From Halobacteriovorax sp. DA5 (lineage in GTDB: Bacteria; Bdellovibrionota; Bacteriovoracia; Bacteriovoracales; Bacteriovoracaceae): a DNA stretch of 64,000 nt. A program made the translations under genes and the position numbers. The first letter of the stretch is position 1. Every line of letters begins with the position of its first letter. The notes beneath the pieces are model-generated. The model made no database searches. It had not been told where the DNA came from and saw only the letters and a program-made list of their open reading frames with translations. The stretch lies in the NCBI RefSeq assembly GCF_002903145.1, contig NZ_PPDJ01000002.1:496001-560000 (forward strand), read 5' to 3'. Shown here in pieces: positions 17,915-26,475 of the stretch.

Positions 17915-19223
17915 GCTTCTTTAAAGTGAATTCCTCTCCTTGTGTAAAGATAAGGATCTCTCCATTATCTTTGAATTCAAGTTTGATATGAGCACGCTGA
18001 AACTTAAATATCGTATTAGAAAATGCTTCAAAAGGGATCTCATTTTGAGCATCACTTGATGCTTCCCCTAGAAGAACTCCATCTTCATTTCTAAAAGTAA
18101 GCTTAATTGGAAAATCATTACTTCCGTATGTTCCATTATACAGATCAAGTATTTCTTTCTTAACTAAGATTGACTCTTGAATGACAGGAATATCAAAATC
18201 GTCGCCATAAAATCCGGCCAAAAGAGCAAGAGACATATCGTTAAAGTTAAATGCCAGAGCGTTTGTAAGGCTTACTATAGCAATATCATCTTCAATATTA
18301 TAGGCGGCGATAGATGCATAACCATCGACTCCACCTGTATGTCCAAAGAAGTATTTGTCAGCATATGGAAACTTCATTAAACCTAATCCATACTCTCCCT
18401 CGCCGATAAATTCTTTCATTTTCTTAAGAGAGCTTGAATTGATTATTTTTTCTTTAAATAATCCTCTAAGAAATGTTGCAACTTCTAGTGGTGTGGAAGC
18501 AATGGCACCAGCACCAAGAGGAACATTCTGATGAGTATTGGTTGCTTCTTCCCAGTTAGCTCTTTTGAAGTAACTAGTGACTTCATTAGATCGACGACTT
18601 TTAGCATCATAGACAAAGGTCTCCTGCAAAGAAAGAGGATTAACAATATAACTAGTTAGTAAGTTTGCATAAGTATCATTTCCTGCCTTTTGAGCAATAT
18701 AGCTTAAGATGACATAACCAGTATTTGAATACTCATACTTTTCACCAGGCATAAACTCCAACTGATAGCGATAGAAACGCTCCATCATCTGACTTTCAGA
18801 TTGGGGAGTTTGAGAGTATTCCTTGTAATCAGCAAGATCTGTCATATTTGGAATACCGCTACGATGGCGAAGCAAGTCCTCAATAGTGATCTTATCTGCC
18901 TTATCTATCTTTGGATAATAGAGAGCAAGCTTATCTGAAAGCTTTAATTTCCCCTCTTCTTCTAACTTTAGAATAATTGTAGCAGTATATATTTTCGAAA
19001 CAGAACCTATGCGATAAATAGGATTCTTATTATTTTTATCAAAATTATAATTTTTATTATAAATGGACTTACCATCTTTTACTAATATAGCACTTCCTGA
19101 AACTACTTTCTTATTTTCTAAAACAGCAAAAAACTTATCTAATTTTTCAGTATTAATATTAGACTCCTGACCAAATTGACATGATAGACAAAAAATAAAA
19201 GTGACAAAAAGAATTACTTTTAT
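17907..19223 (-). CDS. Beta-lactamase-fold serine hydrolase (class C/PBP type), non-canonical start
   Basis: About 438 aa if read from the ATA codon at 19221-19223. The frame is open from there to the stop, yet the first ATG, GTG or TTG is a TTG at 18875, which would cut off the catalytic SxxK. The three family motifs are present only in the long form: SVSK (about residues 74-77), YSN (in YEYSNTGY) and HTGG. From ATA the product begins IKVILFVTFIFCLSCQ, a typical signal peptide for M-K-V-I starts, with AGAGG placed 5 nt upstream. Either the gene uses ATA (or the preceding ATC), or an ATG has mutated. Function: exported serine esterase, peptidase or beta-lactamase-like enzyme. Confidence 0.8.
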   Translation of the reverse strand: MKVILFVTFIFCLSCQFGQESNINTEKLDKFFAVLENKKVVSGSAILVKDGKSIYNKNYNFDKNNKNPIYRIGSVSKIYTATIILKLEEEGKLKLSDKLALYYPKIDKADKITIEDLLRHRSGIPNMTDLADYKEYSQTPQSESQMMERFYRYQLEFMPGEKYEYSNTGYVILSYIAQKAGNDTYANLLTSYIVNPLSLQETFVYDAKSRRSNEVTSYFKRANWEEATNTHQNVPLGAGAIASTPLEVATFLRGLFKEKIINSSSLKKMKEFIGEGEYGLGLMKFPYADKYFFGHTGGVDGYASIAAYNIEDDIAIVSLTNALAFNFNDMSLALLAGFYGDDFDIPVIQESILVKKEILDLYNGTYGSNDFPIKLTFRNEDGVLLGEASSDAQNEIPFEAFSNTIFKFQRAHIKLEFKDNGEILIFTQGEEFTLKKLN

Positions 19224-19392
19224 GATGACCTCTATTGAAATTGTAATGCAAACACTATATCGGTCTAAAATTATTGATCTATAAATATTAAATTCTAATC
19301 TAAATATTTATAATTATATAAAACGAAGATAATAAATAGCTTTCTTTCTCATTTTAAATTTGACAGACTGCTTAGAAATCCGTACTAAACAA

Positions 19393-19422
19393 TTCTCCAA
19401 GCAAAACTTTTTTCTTGGAGAA
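19393..19422 (+). promoter_or_regulatory. Hairpin that sequesters the ribosome site of the 19427 gene
   Basis: TTCTCCAAG (19393-19401) and CTTGGAGAA (19414-19422) form a perfect 9-bp stem with a loop of A and T tracts that can extend pairing. The 3' arm contains the Shine-Dalgarno GGAGAA, and ATG is 5 nt after the stem. No U tract follows, so a terminator is unlikely. The structure would limit translation until melted or opened by a factor. Confidence 0.65.
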
Positions 19423-19426
19423 CCTA

Positions 19427-19990
19427 ATGAAGAATTCCCTACTTCTACTTATTTCACTTGTATTTACTTCTAACACTTCATTCGCATCTTATGACGGATA
19501 CGATGATTACTATGGCGAAGACATTAACACAGTTGTCGAAACGATAACTTCTTGTCACGACAGAAATTTCAACAAAAAACTTATCGTTAAAAAAGTGTAC
19601 TCAGATATATCTGGAGAAGCTCTATTTAACGAAATTTCAATTGATGGTAAAGCACTTGAAAAAATTGACTACAAATTCGAAAGTAAGAACTTTGTCGATC
19701 CATTAACTAATCTAACAAAAACAGGATATCTTCTAGAACTAAGACATCAGTCGGTCGACAATTCTTCGACACTGAGTCTAATTGCTTCAAGCTTAGATGC
19801 TCACCTCTACAACCCAACTTGGGAAAACTATGACCTAAGAGGAACGCTAAAAATTGCTTCAGTATACAATAACGAAACAAGCTACGATGTTCGTTGTAGT
19901 ATTAAATCTGAAGTTCGTTACGGGACACCAGAAGAAATTGACGTACTTTTTGAAAACTTTGATTACGATTCTTACAATGACAGAAGATAG
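19427..19990 (+). CDS. Exported protein of unknown function
   Basis: 187 aa. The ATG at 19427 is chosen because GGAGAA precedes it and it opens a signal peptide (MKNSLLLLISLVFTSNTSFA); a TTG at 19415 is inside the hairpin. Mature N-terminus is acidic and Tyr-rich (YDGYDDYYGEDIN), the rest beta-rich with two cysteines (TSCHDRN, VRCSIK), and the C-terminus is again Asp/Tyr-rich. No family recognised. The cytochrome-like gene starts 8 bp later, so the two are probably one operon under the hairpin leader. Confidence 0.55.
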   Translation: MKNSLLLLISLVFTSNTSFASYDGYDDYYGEDINTVVETITSCHDRNFNKKLIVKKVYSDISGEALFNEISIDGKALEKIDYKFESKNFVDPLTNLTKTGYLLELRHQSVDNSSTLSLIASSLDAHLYNPTWENYDLRGTLKIASVYNNETSYDVRCSIKSEVRYGTPEEIDVLFENFDYDSYNDRR

Positions 19991-19998
19991 TAGTCACA

Positions 19999-21105
19999 AT
20001 GCTTAAATATATCATTCTAACGATATTTATCACATCAATGTCGAGGGCCACGGTCCTCGACAAAGATGCTTTTCTCAACTGGGTCAAATCAAATGACTTT
20101 CAAACACTTACACAAATTATTGAAAGTATCCCGGAGGAAGACTATCAAAATATGACATTGGCCTATAAGTCAGGAGCGCTTCTACCAGCAGCACCAAATA
20201 AGCTAAGGCCTGTGATTTGGAATGAGAAAAATTCATTTGTTATTACCTTTTCAACATTTGAAGCAGATCAACACGAAGAAGATTCAATTGAGGCCATCGC
20301 TTGGAATCAAGAAGAGCTCCGCTATGAGCTTCTTGTCTTAGACCTTAAAAACAAAAAGTGGCTCATAAATCAAGCCAAGTGCCTTGAGTGCCACGGGCAG
20401 CGTCCAAGGCCATTGTGGGGAGAATATCCAACATGGAACGGTTTTGTTGGCCAACGAAATGACTTAATGAATATCAGAGATCGTAAATATCTGAGTAACT
20501 TTTTAAAGAGCTCAGAGCCTCGCGGCGAGGCAGTAAGAAGAAAGATAAAGCGCGAAGGTGCACCATTTCCATATAGAGTTGCCACAAAAGAATACTTTGA
20601 CCACAGAGAACACTCGCAGGCCGATCACAGGCCAAATATGCGCCTTGGACAATTATTTGCCAGACATCATGCCCTTTCTCTTTTTAATGATCTAAAAAAG
20701 GCCCTAACACAAGAAGAGCTTAAGAAGCTCTTTTCAATAATCCAATCCAAGAAATACTGGCTCAAAGACAAAAAGCTAGAGTTCTACTTTAATAAAGCAG
20801 GCCTTACTCTATCTGATCTGGACATTGCTCAAGTTGCCAATCAAGAAATAAAGACGACATGGGAGCATATCTATTTTGATGGAGATGCAGAGATTCTAGA
20901 GTACCTTACATGGCAATATTTGAATGATTCAAAAATGCCCCTAGGAAATGAAGTTTCATTAGAGAAAAAATATCCTTTTCACTTCCCAAATAATCTGGAT
21001 GTAAAAGAGACAATCAGCCTATTCGATACAATTACTAAATGGATACAGCTTGATTTTGAAATGACAGACAGAAACAAGAAGAGAAAGCGCCATCGTGTTG
21101 AATGA
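19999..21105 (+). CDS. Exported single-heme c-type cytochrome-like protein
   Basis: 368 aa with signal peptide MLKYIILTIFITSMSRA. A single heme-attachment motif CLECHG sits at about residues 131-136, followed by RPRPLWGEYPTWNGFVG. The later segment HRPNMRLGQLFARHHAL offers Met and His candidates for axial ligation. This architecture, a CxxCHG with PRP-W-x-x-YP-W behind it, recurs in uncharacterised proteins of delta-type bacteria (recollection of pattern, not a search). Function in electron transfer or as a heme enzyme is unknown. C-terminus is very basic (RNKKRKRHRVE). Confidence 0.6.
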   Translation: MLKYIILTIFITSMSRATVLDKDAFLNWVKSNDFQTLTQIIESIPEEDYQNMTLAYKSGALLPAAPNKLRPVIWNEKNSFVITFSTFEADQHEEDSIEAIAWNQEELRYELLVLDLKNKKWLINQAKCLECHGQRPRPLWGEYPTWNGFVGQRNDLMNIRDRKYLSNFLKSSEPRGEAVRRKIKREGAPFPYRVATKEYFDHREHSQADHRPNMRLGQLFARHHALSLFNDLKKALTQEELKKLFSIIQSKKYWLKDKKLEFYFNKAGLTLSDLDIAQVANQEIKTTWEHIYFDGDAEILEYLTWQYLNDSKMPLGNEVSLEKKYPFHFPNNLDVKETISLFDTITKWIQLDFEMTDRNKKRKRHRVE

Positions 21106-21233
21106 GTTAATTGTAACAAATGTATTTCTAACAACTTAGCTCTTACCACCACCATTAAGTAAGAAATAAATTCATGATTTTTAAAAACGTCACCTCATGT
21201 AAATGAGATAAATTCTTATATCCATTACCTTGC

Positions 21234-21260
21234 CTCCATAACAAAAAAATAAAAATGGAG
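21234..21260 (+). promoter_or_regulatory. Possible ribosome-site hairpin upstream of 21268 gene
   Basis: CTCCAT (21234-21239) can pair with ATGGAG (21255-21260), which carries the Shine-Dalgarno for the ATG at 21268. The loop is 15 nt and A-rich. The stem is only 6 bp, so this is weaker than the hairpin at 19393 but of the same design. Confidence 0.35.
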
Positions 21261-21267
21261 ACGAGAA

Positions 21268-22062
21268 ATGAAAAAATTAGCACTTACTTTATCACTACTA
21301 CTGGCAACTCAAACTTTTGCCTTTAACTGTAAAAATGAACTCGCAAGAGATATTCAAATTAGAACAAAGTCTACAAGCTATCTCCCATCAAAAATACCTG
21401 GAGAGATGATTAAAGAGTGCTTCTCAAAGCAGAAGAACTTAAAAGAGAATCTTATTTATTGTGGATTTGCTGCCTATATCCCGGGTTCAATTATTGGTGT
21501 AGCAATAGGTGCAGGATTACCAATTCTTGCTCCAATATTTGCGGGAATTGTACTCGTGATGGAAAATGGAAATAAAGATAAGAATGGGATTTCAGGTATT
21601 GATCACAAGCGCCAACTTAAATTAAGTAGTCGTCTCTACAGTGTACTTTCAGGTAACACAAGAGATCTATGGTTAATTAAGAATTATCTTCCGGCCTATA
21701 AGCATGTTTCAAATGAAGACTTAATGTCTATTCTTACTAAGATGGATGAAGATGGAAGTCTTTGTAATGAGCAAGGCTTTAGAGATAGAGTTCACAAAAT
21801 ATCAGAAGCAGGACTTAGAGAACTTGAAAGAAAAAGTGTCGAGGTAGGAGTTAAGCTTAATTGGATGGATCTTCTAACAATTGATGGTGTTGATTCAGTT
21901 TTAACACAAGAATACAAAGAATGGTTTTTATACCGTTACACTTACTTTGATTATACGACTTTTGGACAAGTAATCGATAAGAAGAAACTAAAAAAAGCAT
22001 TAAAAGAAGAATTTAAGGACCTAGGTTATCGTCCTAGACACCAAGGTCACTCAAATAGATAA
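21268..22062 (+). CDS. Exported or membrane protein of unknown function
   Basis: 264 aa with signal peptide MKKLALTLSLLLATQTFA. A hydrophobic segment at about residues 66-94 (FAAYIPGSIIGVAIGAGLPILAPIFAGIVLVM) looks like a transmembrane helix or helical hairpin with small residues. The rest is helical and basic with an acidic patch near EDLMSILTKMDEDG. No family recognised. Single gene with good ribosome site (GGAG) and a terminator at 22078. Confidence 0.55.
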   Translation: MKKLALTLSLLLATQTFAFNCKNELARDIQIRTKSTSYLPSKIPGEMIKECFSKQKNLKENLIYCGFAAYIPGSIIGVAIGAGLPILAPIFAGIVLVMENGNKDKNGISGIDHKRQLKLSSRLYSVLSGNTRDLWLIKNYLPAYKHVSNEDLMSILTKMDEDGSLCNEQGFRDRVHKISEAGLRELERKSVEVGVKLNWMDLLTIDGVDSVLTQEYKEWFLYRYTYFDYTTFGQVIDKKKLKKALKEEFKDLGYRPRHQGHSNR

Positions 22063-22077
22063 TTAAACTAATATATT

Positions 22078-22106
22078 GGCCCCTGTTTAAACTGGGGCCT
22101 TTCTTA
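22078..22106. terminator. Bidirectional terminator between convergent genes
   Basis: GGCCCC and GGGGCC form the stem around TGTTTAAACT, followed by TTTCTT on the plus strand. It lies between the plus gene ending at 22062 and the minus gene ending at 22104. Confidence 0.7.
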
Positions 22107-22511
22107 TTTCTTAGCAAGCGAATAGATATAATTCTCAAGATCTTTAATTTCTTTTTCAGTTAAGACATTCTTCCAACCAGGCATCTTCTGTTTATAACTA
22201 GAAACCAATAAGTAGAAATTAAAGTTAGGGATTTCTTTAGATAATTTTTGAAGATCAACTTTATCAACACCCCTTCCATTTTCACCATGACACTGAGAAC
22301 ACTTATTCATATAAATACGCCTGCCCCTAAGAACTGATTCGGCACTATAAATACGAGTCACAGGTGTTTTATTTTCACTCTCTGCCACTGGAACAACTCC
22401 ATGCCTCATGCTCTTATCTTCATAATACTGACGTGATTCAGTGTTAACGCTAGAGCATGATGAGTAAGCTAAAAATAGAATAAAAAGTAATATAAAATTC
22501 CTCACAATCAC
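22104..22511 (-). CDS. Cytochrome c lipoprotein
   Basis: 135 aa. N-terminal lipoprotein signal (LFILFLAYSSC, Cys near residue 19). Mono-heme cytochrome c domain: CSQCHGENGRG at about residues 70-80, distal Met in KQKMPGWK, and the C-terminal helix LTEKEIKDLENYIYSLAK. The heme-His and Met ligands are both visible. Probably an electron carrier on the periplasmic face of a membrane. It lies 3 bp behind a universal stress protein gene on the same strand, so the pair is an operon linked to respiration or energy stress. Confidence 0.9.
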   Translation of the reverse strand: MIVRNFILLFILFLAYSSCSSVNTESRQYYEDKSMRHGVVPVAESENKTPVTRIYSAESVLRGRRIYMNKCSQCHGENGRGVDKVDLQKLSKEIPNFNFYLLVSSYKQKMPGWKNVLTEKEIKDLENYIYSLAKK

Positions 22512-22514
22512 CTC

Positions 22515-22964
22515 TTATTTAACTTCACGTAAAATCATGAGACGACAAGGGGCATGGCCTACCATGTATTCCGCAAACGAGCTGGAAAATAGTGCTGAGA
22601 TTCCGTGCTTCCCTCTAGTTTCAATGATCATTTCATCAATTTTATTATCTTCAGCATATTCCTTTAGTGCAACCTTTGCAGAACTAGCAAAGAGACATTT
22701 ACCAAAGACCTTTCCCTTATAATCTTCAGAAACAATTTGATTAGAAAGACCCAGTAAGAGATCTGAAACAGACTTTTCAATATCACCCATCTGTCCTTCA
22801 AGCGGATAAGAAGCAAAATAGAAAGTATCTGCATAGACTAGTGTTTCAAAACCGTGCACTAGATGAACTTCATCCCAGCGATTCCAGTCGAAATCCTTTA
22901 ATTGATTCTTATAGGCATTGATAGACTCATCAGTTATATCAACACAAATCATTAGCTTACTCAT
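22515..22964 (-). CDS. Universal stress protein (UspA-like)
   Basis: 149 aa, standard single-domain Usp length. It starts MSKLMICVDITDESINAY, with the first strand and Asp of the family, and ends with the helix-strand EYMVGHAPCRLMIL that matches VxxHAPCPVLVV of Usp proteins. The ATP-binding G-x2-G-x9-G(S/T) loop is only partly kept (TRGKHGISALFSSSFAEY). GGAGG ribosome site. Heads the operon with the cytochrome c lipoprotein; a Crp/Fnr-like site lies upstream at 23022. Confidence 0.82.
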   Translation of the reverse strand: MSKLMICVDITDESINAYKNQLKDFDWNRWDEVHLVHGFETLVYADTFYFASYPLEGQMGDIEKSVSDLLLGLSNQIVSEDYKGKVFGKCLFASSAKVALKEYAEDNKIDEMIIETRGKHGISALFSSSFAEYMVGHAPCRLMILREVK

Positions 22965-23021
22965 GGAACCTCCCTTTGTTCTGATATCGATATTATCTCT
23001 TTATACAATAGTACTCGAATA

Positions 23022-23033
23022 TGACATACGTCA
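23022..23033 (-). promoter_or_regulatory. Possible Crp/Fnr-family site upstream of usp-cytochrome operon
   Basis: TGAC-ATAC-GTCA has the TGAC-N4-GTCA arrangement used by Crp/Fnr-type regulators such as DNR/NnrR. A -10-like GATAAT on the minus strand at 22992-22997 places the site about 33 bp upstream of the -10 centre, near the usual class II activator position. Only one site seen. Confidence 0.35.
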
Positions 23034-23170
23034 CATTATAGATAAGAAGATCTTAATCTTTATTAATAAAACATAAACCTGAGTATTTAACTGATATTAA
23101 TGCCCAAATATCTTCTCTTCATTAGTAAATGAAGAAAAAATACCTGGACAATTAGATATCTAACATTTGT

Positions 23171-25810
23171 CTATCGAGATAGTGTATTTAGCACTTCTTT
23201 ATAGACATAAGGATTAGACTTAAGCTCAGAAATGACTTTCTGTCTAAGAATTAATAGTTCACGACTCTGATTTGACCAGAAGAATTTATTATTAGAGACT
23301 TCATCAATTTCTGCAAGAGGTAGACGAATTTCTTGTTTATCTACACTCACGAATACAATTTCTCTTCCATCAATAATAAATGGGAAATCAAAATTTTTGA
23401 TAAACTTAGACTTACAACTTGTTGGATATTTTTTCTCTTTGAAATCGTAAAGACAACTTTGAAATTCTTCTGAAATATATTCATTATAAACTTGGAGGTT
23501 CTCATTCAAAGTTTCACTATAACCAATTTCCTGTGAATCACCTCGCTTATACTTAAGTATTTCATGAAGGATATACACTGAAAGATTCTTAGAGGCATGT
23601 CCATTACTTGAAATGAACTTATCTATTGCAGGCCATGTTTCATCATTAGACACGTTATTACCATAAAGATAGTTCTTGATATAAGGGAGTAACTGAGTAC
23701 CAGATAACAATGCCTGCTGTCTTAAGGCCGTATCAATAACCTCTAAAACATTTAGAAATATTGACTTCACATAATTATTTTCACGCTTCTTACTGCTCGT
23801 TAGAAATTCCATAACCTTTTGCTTAGGATATGGTTTTTCATTGATTTGATCATAAATGTAGTAGTAATAATAAGTCTCTAAAAAGTAAGAGATATACTGA
23901 TTGAGAGCTTTAGTATGATAGAGATTTAAAAGTTTTTCATTTAAAAAATTTCGACTCTTTGAAAAATCAAACTTTTTGTTTGTATCAAAAATGTTAATTT
24001 GTTTTGTTGGTAATGCGTTCTTAGCACCCACATCAGTTACATCTAATGAGTAGTATAGAGAACTAAATGCTCTATCCTCATCTTTTCCGTTCGTTGATGC
24101 CGAGCTAAAGAACTTATTATACAGTTGTAACAAAGGAATATACTCACTATTAATTACGGAATCATAAGCAGTTTTAAAGTCATCATTTCTATCAATATTT
24201 GTTTTAGAAAGAATGTATTTATTATTTGGAACGAGGATACTTCTTAGCCCAGCTAGACAAGGTGCCAGTTCTTCCTTTGCTCCACCATAGTAGAGGTTTT
24301 CAACAATCCCCTCATAACTGTCATAACTACCACCAATTACAACATCAAAGCTACCTACATCATTTGGCTTAAATGCTTCTTCGTTTCTTCTAATATCATC
24401 AACACAGTTTTGAAGATTACTATGACGGTAGCGAAAATCATCAGCAAGACAAGAGCTTAGCCTTGAATTTAGAAAGTTTTGACATGAGATCATTTTTTGA
24501 ACTTGAGGATTATTATCTCTAAGAATATCTAACGCTACGGCCTGATTTCCTAAAACCTTATCAAGCTTTGTATCAAAATTTTGATACCAACTCTCATGTT
24601 TCTTATAATACTTTGCCAAGTCATCTCGTATAGCAATAACTTGTTTGAATATTTTCTCTTGGTTTTCAATCATTAGTTTTTGGTTTTGAAATACCTTTCC
24701 AAATGCTTCCATTATCTCGGCATGTCTTTGAGCATCAGGATCCATTCCTCCCCCACCAAGTAGTCCAGTGATTGCAGCAGTAGCATTCATAATAGACATT
24801 GGATCACCTGAGAAGGCAGCAATAACACTAACTGTCGCTTGAGAATATTTTAAAACATTATTTGCTCTTTCGAGATCTTTTCCCTTAAGACCAAGGTTTG
24901 TAGCAATTGTTAATGATACCTCAGCATATTGATAAGCCTCTACTGCAATATTTTTCCATTTCTCAACTGACGCCTGATATGAAGATTGAGAAACAACGAC
25001 AACAGCGCCACTATTATCACCATTAGATGATGACTTAAGATCCTCTTCAACGGAGGCGATTGATCTCGATTTTGTTTTACTTGCTAAATCAGATAGAGAC
25101 TCAACTAATTCATCAATTTTCTTGTCTCTTTTATGTAGGGCCTTTGCAAAGCTTTTAAGATTACTTTCAATTTTTCCTACACGATCTTCCAAATTAGTGT
25201 ATTTGTCTTTAAGATCGCCAATATCTGCTGCATTATTATTAATTTCAGAAGCAAGCTCAACCGTATAATCATGTAGCTTAACAATAGCTGGCTGTGCAAT
25301 TTTTATGAATACCTCAGGCTCTAGATCCTGTTTTAAGGAACTAAAAAGGTCATCATTTTTAATTAAATTCCAAAGCTCCTTTGTTCTCTTTTCATCATTT
25401 TCAATTAGAAAAACTTTACTTAAGCGCTCTTCATTAACAACAGCAAGTTTAGATAAAGACAACTCAATTGCTTCAAACATCGTTTCAGAGTCGAGCCCCC
25501 TAATATGGTTATTTAATTTTCTAAGTTGGTTTGCACCATCGACAGCAAAACTCAAACCCGTCGCCGCTAAAGACAACGGTACAACTTGAACGAGGCCAAA
25601 GAAAGCACCTGCCTTAGATAAACCGCCACTAACTGTCTTAAAACCATTTTCAGCTTTACTATTTACTGAAATCTGATGATTAAATTTACCAATTAGATCT
25701 TTGAAAGATACAGTATCTTCACTTGCAACAACCTGCATAAGCTTTTGAGAAGCATGGATCTGTTGAAAGAATAATGCATAAGAAATGATAAATATAAGAG
25801 ACTTCTTCAT
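23171..25810 (-). CDS. Large exported helical/coiled-coil protein (879 aa)
   Basis: Signal peptide MKKSLIFIISYALFFQQIHA. The first 340 residues have a hydrophobic helix pair near 70-95 (GAFFGLVQVVPLSLAATGLSFAV) and long coiled coils (DIGDLKDKYTNLEDRVGKIE; LHKRDKKIDELVESLSDLA). A Gly-rich turn (TGLLGGGGMD) precedes another coiled coil (KLMIENQEKIFKQVIAIRDDL), then a helical C-terminal half with scattered cysteines. No family recognised. Helical hydrophobic hairpin plus coiled coils is a layout seen in some helical pore-forming proteins, but this is only a resemblance. Starts 11 bp after the collar-domain lipoprotein gene. Confidence 0.55.
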   Translation of the reverse strand: MKKSLIFIISYALFFQQIHASQKLMQVVASEDTVSFKDLIGKFNHQISVNSKAENGFKTVSGGLSKAGAFFGLVQVVPLSLAATGLSFAVDGANQLRKLNNHIRGLDSETMFEAIELSLSKLAVVNEERLSKVFLIENDEKRTKELWNLIKNDDLFSSLKQDLEPEVFIKIAQPAIVKLHDYTVELASEINNNAADIGDLKDKYTNLEDRVGKIESNLKSFAKALHKRDKKIDELVESLSDLASKTKSRSIASVEEDLKSSSNGDNSGAVVVVSQSSYQASVEKWKNIAVEAYQYAEVSLTIATNLGLKGKDLERANNVLKYSQATVSVIAAFSGDPMSIMNATAAITGLLGGGGMDPDAQRHAEIMEAFGKVFQNQKLMIENQEKIFKQVIAIRDDLAKYYKKHESWYQNFDTKLDKVLGNQAVALDILRDNNPQVQKMISCQNFLNSRLSSCLADDFRYRHSNLQNCVDDIRRNEEAFKPNDVGSFDVVIGGSYDSYEGIVENLYYGGAKEELAPCLAGLRSILVPNNKYILSKTNIDRNDDFKTAYDSVINSEYIPLLQLYNKFFSSASTNGKDEDRAFSSLYYSLDVTDVGAKNALPTKQINIFDTNKKFDFSKSRNFLNEKLLNLYHTKALNQYISYFLETYYYYYIYDQINEKPYPKQKVMEFLTSSKKRENNYVKSIFLNVLEVIDTALRQQALLSGTQLLPYIKNYLYGNNVSNDETWPAIDKFISSNGHASKNLSVYILHEILKYKRGDSQEIGYSETLNENLQVYNEYISEEFQSCLYDFKEKKYPTSCKSKFIKNFDFPFIIDGREIVFVSVDKQEIRLPLAEIDEVSNNKFFWSNQSRELLILRQKVISELKSNPYVYKEVLNTLSR

Positions 25811-25821
25811 TTAGACTCCTC

Positions 25822-26475
25822 TTATTTGCAATTTTCTACATTATCGAAAGCATTACAACCAATAACTTTTACATAGAAATTAACTGCAATATTCTTAGGT
25901 CTAGTTTCAGTAGAAGTTCTTGCCACCAATGATGCATCAAACTTATAACTTTGAGCTCGACCACCACCTTGTGCATTTCCTCGGTTTCCTTGACCAATAT
26001 GTTGAAATACACCTGAACCAGAACTACCTACATCTCTACCGTGCGCAATCTGTATTAGAGTACCTGTAATATTTTGAAAAGCATCTTCTTGATATGAGCC
26101 AAGAACACGCCCCTCTTGAGCATCAAAAGAGCAAGCTTCATTTTCTTCAGTACACTTTGCTCCGTTATTATGCATTCTTAAAAATTTTCCTCTAGCATCA
26201 GGGATTCCATGTCCCAATAATTGATTTAGAGATAATTCCGGAAATGATTCTCTTAATCTTTGAAAGTCTTTTCCGCCGTCCATAAGTACCCATGCTGGCC
26301 CATGTATCGATCGGAATTCTTCTGGAGAAAAAATACTTGTTTTAATATCGCCGACAGAAAAAACTTCGACATTATTAGAAACTGAACTTAGAGAACGTCC
26401 ATTAATAGAACTTCCGTTACATGATATAAGTAAAGCACACAGACTTGTAATAGTTAACAGCGAATTAAACTTCAT
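25822..26475 (-). CDS. Lipoprotein with phage tail-collar-like domain
   Basis: 217 aa. Lipoprotein signal with Cys in LCALLISCNG. The body follows the phage tail-fibre collar pattern: VGDIKTSIFSPEEF at the start, WVLMDGG (like W-x-x-C-D-G), LLGHGIPDARGKFLRM (like L-P-D-x-R-G-x-F-L-R), GRVLGSYQEDAFQNITG (like G-x-Q-x-D-A), and TETRPKNIAVNFYVKV (like E-T-R-P-x-N-x-A-x-N). In phages this domain ends tail fibres. Here it sits on an exported lipoprotein with no other phage genes near. It heads an operon with the 879-aa helical protein. Confidence 0.75.
   Translation of the reverse strand: MKFNSLLTITSLCALLISCNGSSINGRSLSSVSNNVEVFSVGDIKTSIFSPEEFRSIHGPAWVLMDGGKDFQRLRESFPELSLNQLLGHGIPDARGKFLRMHNNGAKCTEENEACSFDAQEGRVLGSYQEDAFQNITGTLIQIAHGRDVGSSGSGVFQHIGQGNRGNAQGGGRAQSYKFDASLVARTSTETRPKNIAVNFYVKVIGCNAFDNVENCK

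Noticed and set aside
23116..23135. TCTTCATT/AATGAAGA hairpin as terminator of the 879-aa gene
   Set aside because: The A/T tract is on the wrong side for the minus-strand gene, so it does not terminate it.
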